The notes below the pieces were generated by a model. That model was not told where the DNA came from and searched no databases. It saw only the letters and a list, made by a program, of their open reading frames with translations. A stretch of DNA of 64,000 bases from Lactobacillus rodentium (lineage in GTDB: Bacteria > Bacillota > Bacilli > Lactobacillales > Lactobacillaceae): assembly GCF_003423665.1 (NCBI RefSeq), contig NZ_BFBY01000002.1:1-64000 (forward strand). The letters run 5' to 3'. Position 1 is the first letter of the stretch, and every line of letters begins with the position of its first letter. Shown here piece by piece: positions 63,974 through 64,000 of this stretch. Position numbers and translations under genes: made by a program.

Positions 63974-64000
63974 TTATTTATTATAAAGTTCTTTGATCAT
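63974..64000 (-). CDS. C-terminal end of a further gene (partial)
   Basis: The minus strand at the right edge is open for eight codons (MIKELYNK) then TAA at 63974. This may be the end of a gene coming from the right, but too little is visible to name it or to be sure of the frame. Confidence 0.3.
   Translation of the reverse strand: MIKELYNK

Overview
The window is AT-rich chromosomal DNA from a Lactobacillus in the narrow sense. Phenolic acid decarboxylase, C69 dipeptidase PepD, an oppDFBCA operon, maltose phosphorylase and the housekeeping gene order all point to the acidophilus/gasseri/johnsonii side of the genus. The exact species cannot be settled from sequence reading alone. I saw no rRNA, tRNA, CRISPR array or prophage. 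Most genes lie on the minus strand.

Region 1 (about 1-16 kb) is accessory. It starts with the tail of an IS3-family element whose terminal repeat abuts, and apparently truncates, a small membrane protein gene. It continues with a glycosyltransferase/metallophosphoesterase pair, the padA-padR phenolic acid stress operon with a well-formed promoter and two PadR-type boxes, a divergent HxlR regulator/MFS exporter pair, and a redox island: two aldo-keto reductases, a glucose-dehydrogenase-like SDR, a zinc alcohol dehydrogenase, a flavodoxin, a cupin, a TMEM175-like channel and three LysR regulators. Two genes here are damaged: a LysR gene ends at an in-frame TGA with 21 plausible codons beyond it, and an M20 peptidase gene is split by a one-base frameshift. 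A shared 9-mer lies about 95-105 bp upstream of three of the reductase genes.

Region 2 (about 16-55 kb) is core. It follows the Bacillus-type backbone with losses and one insertion: rplU-rpmA, efp-asp23-nusB-folD-xseA-xseB-ispA-tlyA-recN, gmk-rpoZ-priA-fmt-rsmB-stp-prkC-rsgA-rpe-thiN, divergent rpmB, asp23-fakA-recG-plsX-acpP, then oppDFBCA, then rnc-smc-ftsY-pepD. The peptide permease, PepD and (if intact elsewhere) M20 peptidase fit an amino-acid-auxotrophic, peptide-scavenging lifestyle. Between gmk and recN, on the opposite strand, sits a 101-residue YolD-like gene whose promoter carries two LexA-like boxes.

Region 3 (about 55-64 kb) holds a YitT membrane protein, a divergent FMN alpha-hydroxy-acid dehydrogenase homologue, an unlisted 37-codon small gene, galM, and a maltose operon: MFS transporter, maltose phosphorylase (GH65) and beta-phosphoglucomutase, preceded by a LacI-type regulator with its operator over the promoter and a cre site. 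Imported maltose is phosphorolysed to glucose plus beta-glucose-1-phosphate, which PgmB converts to glucose-6-phosphate; GalM interconverts sugar anomers. The window ends in a tautomerase gene and the last codons of another gene.
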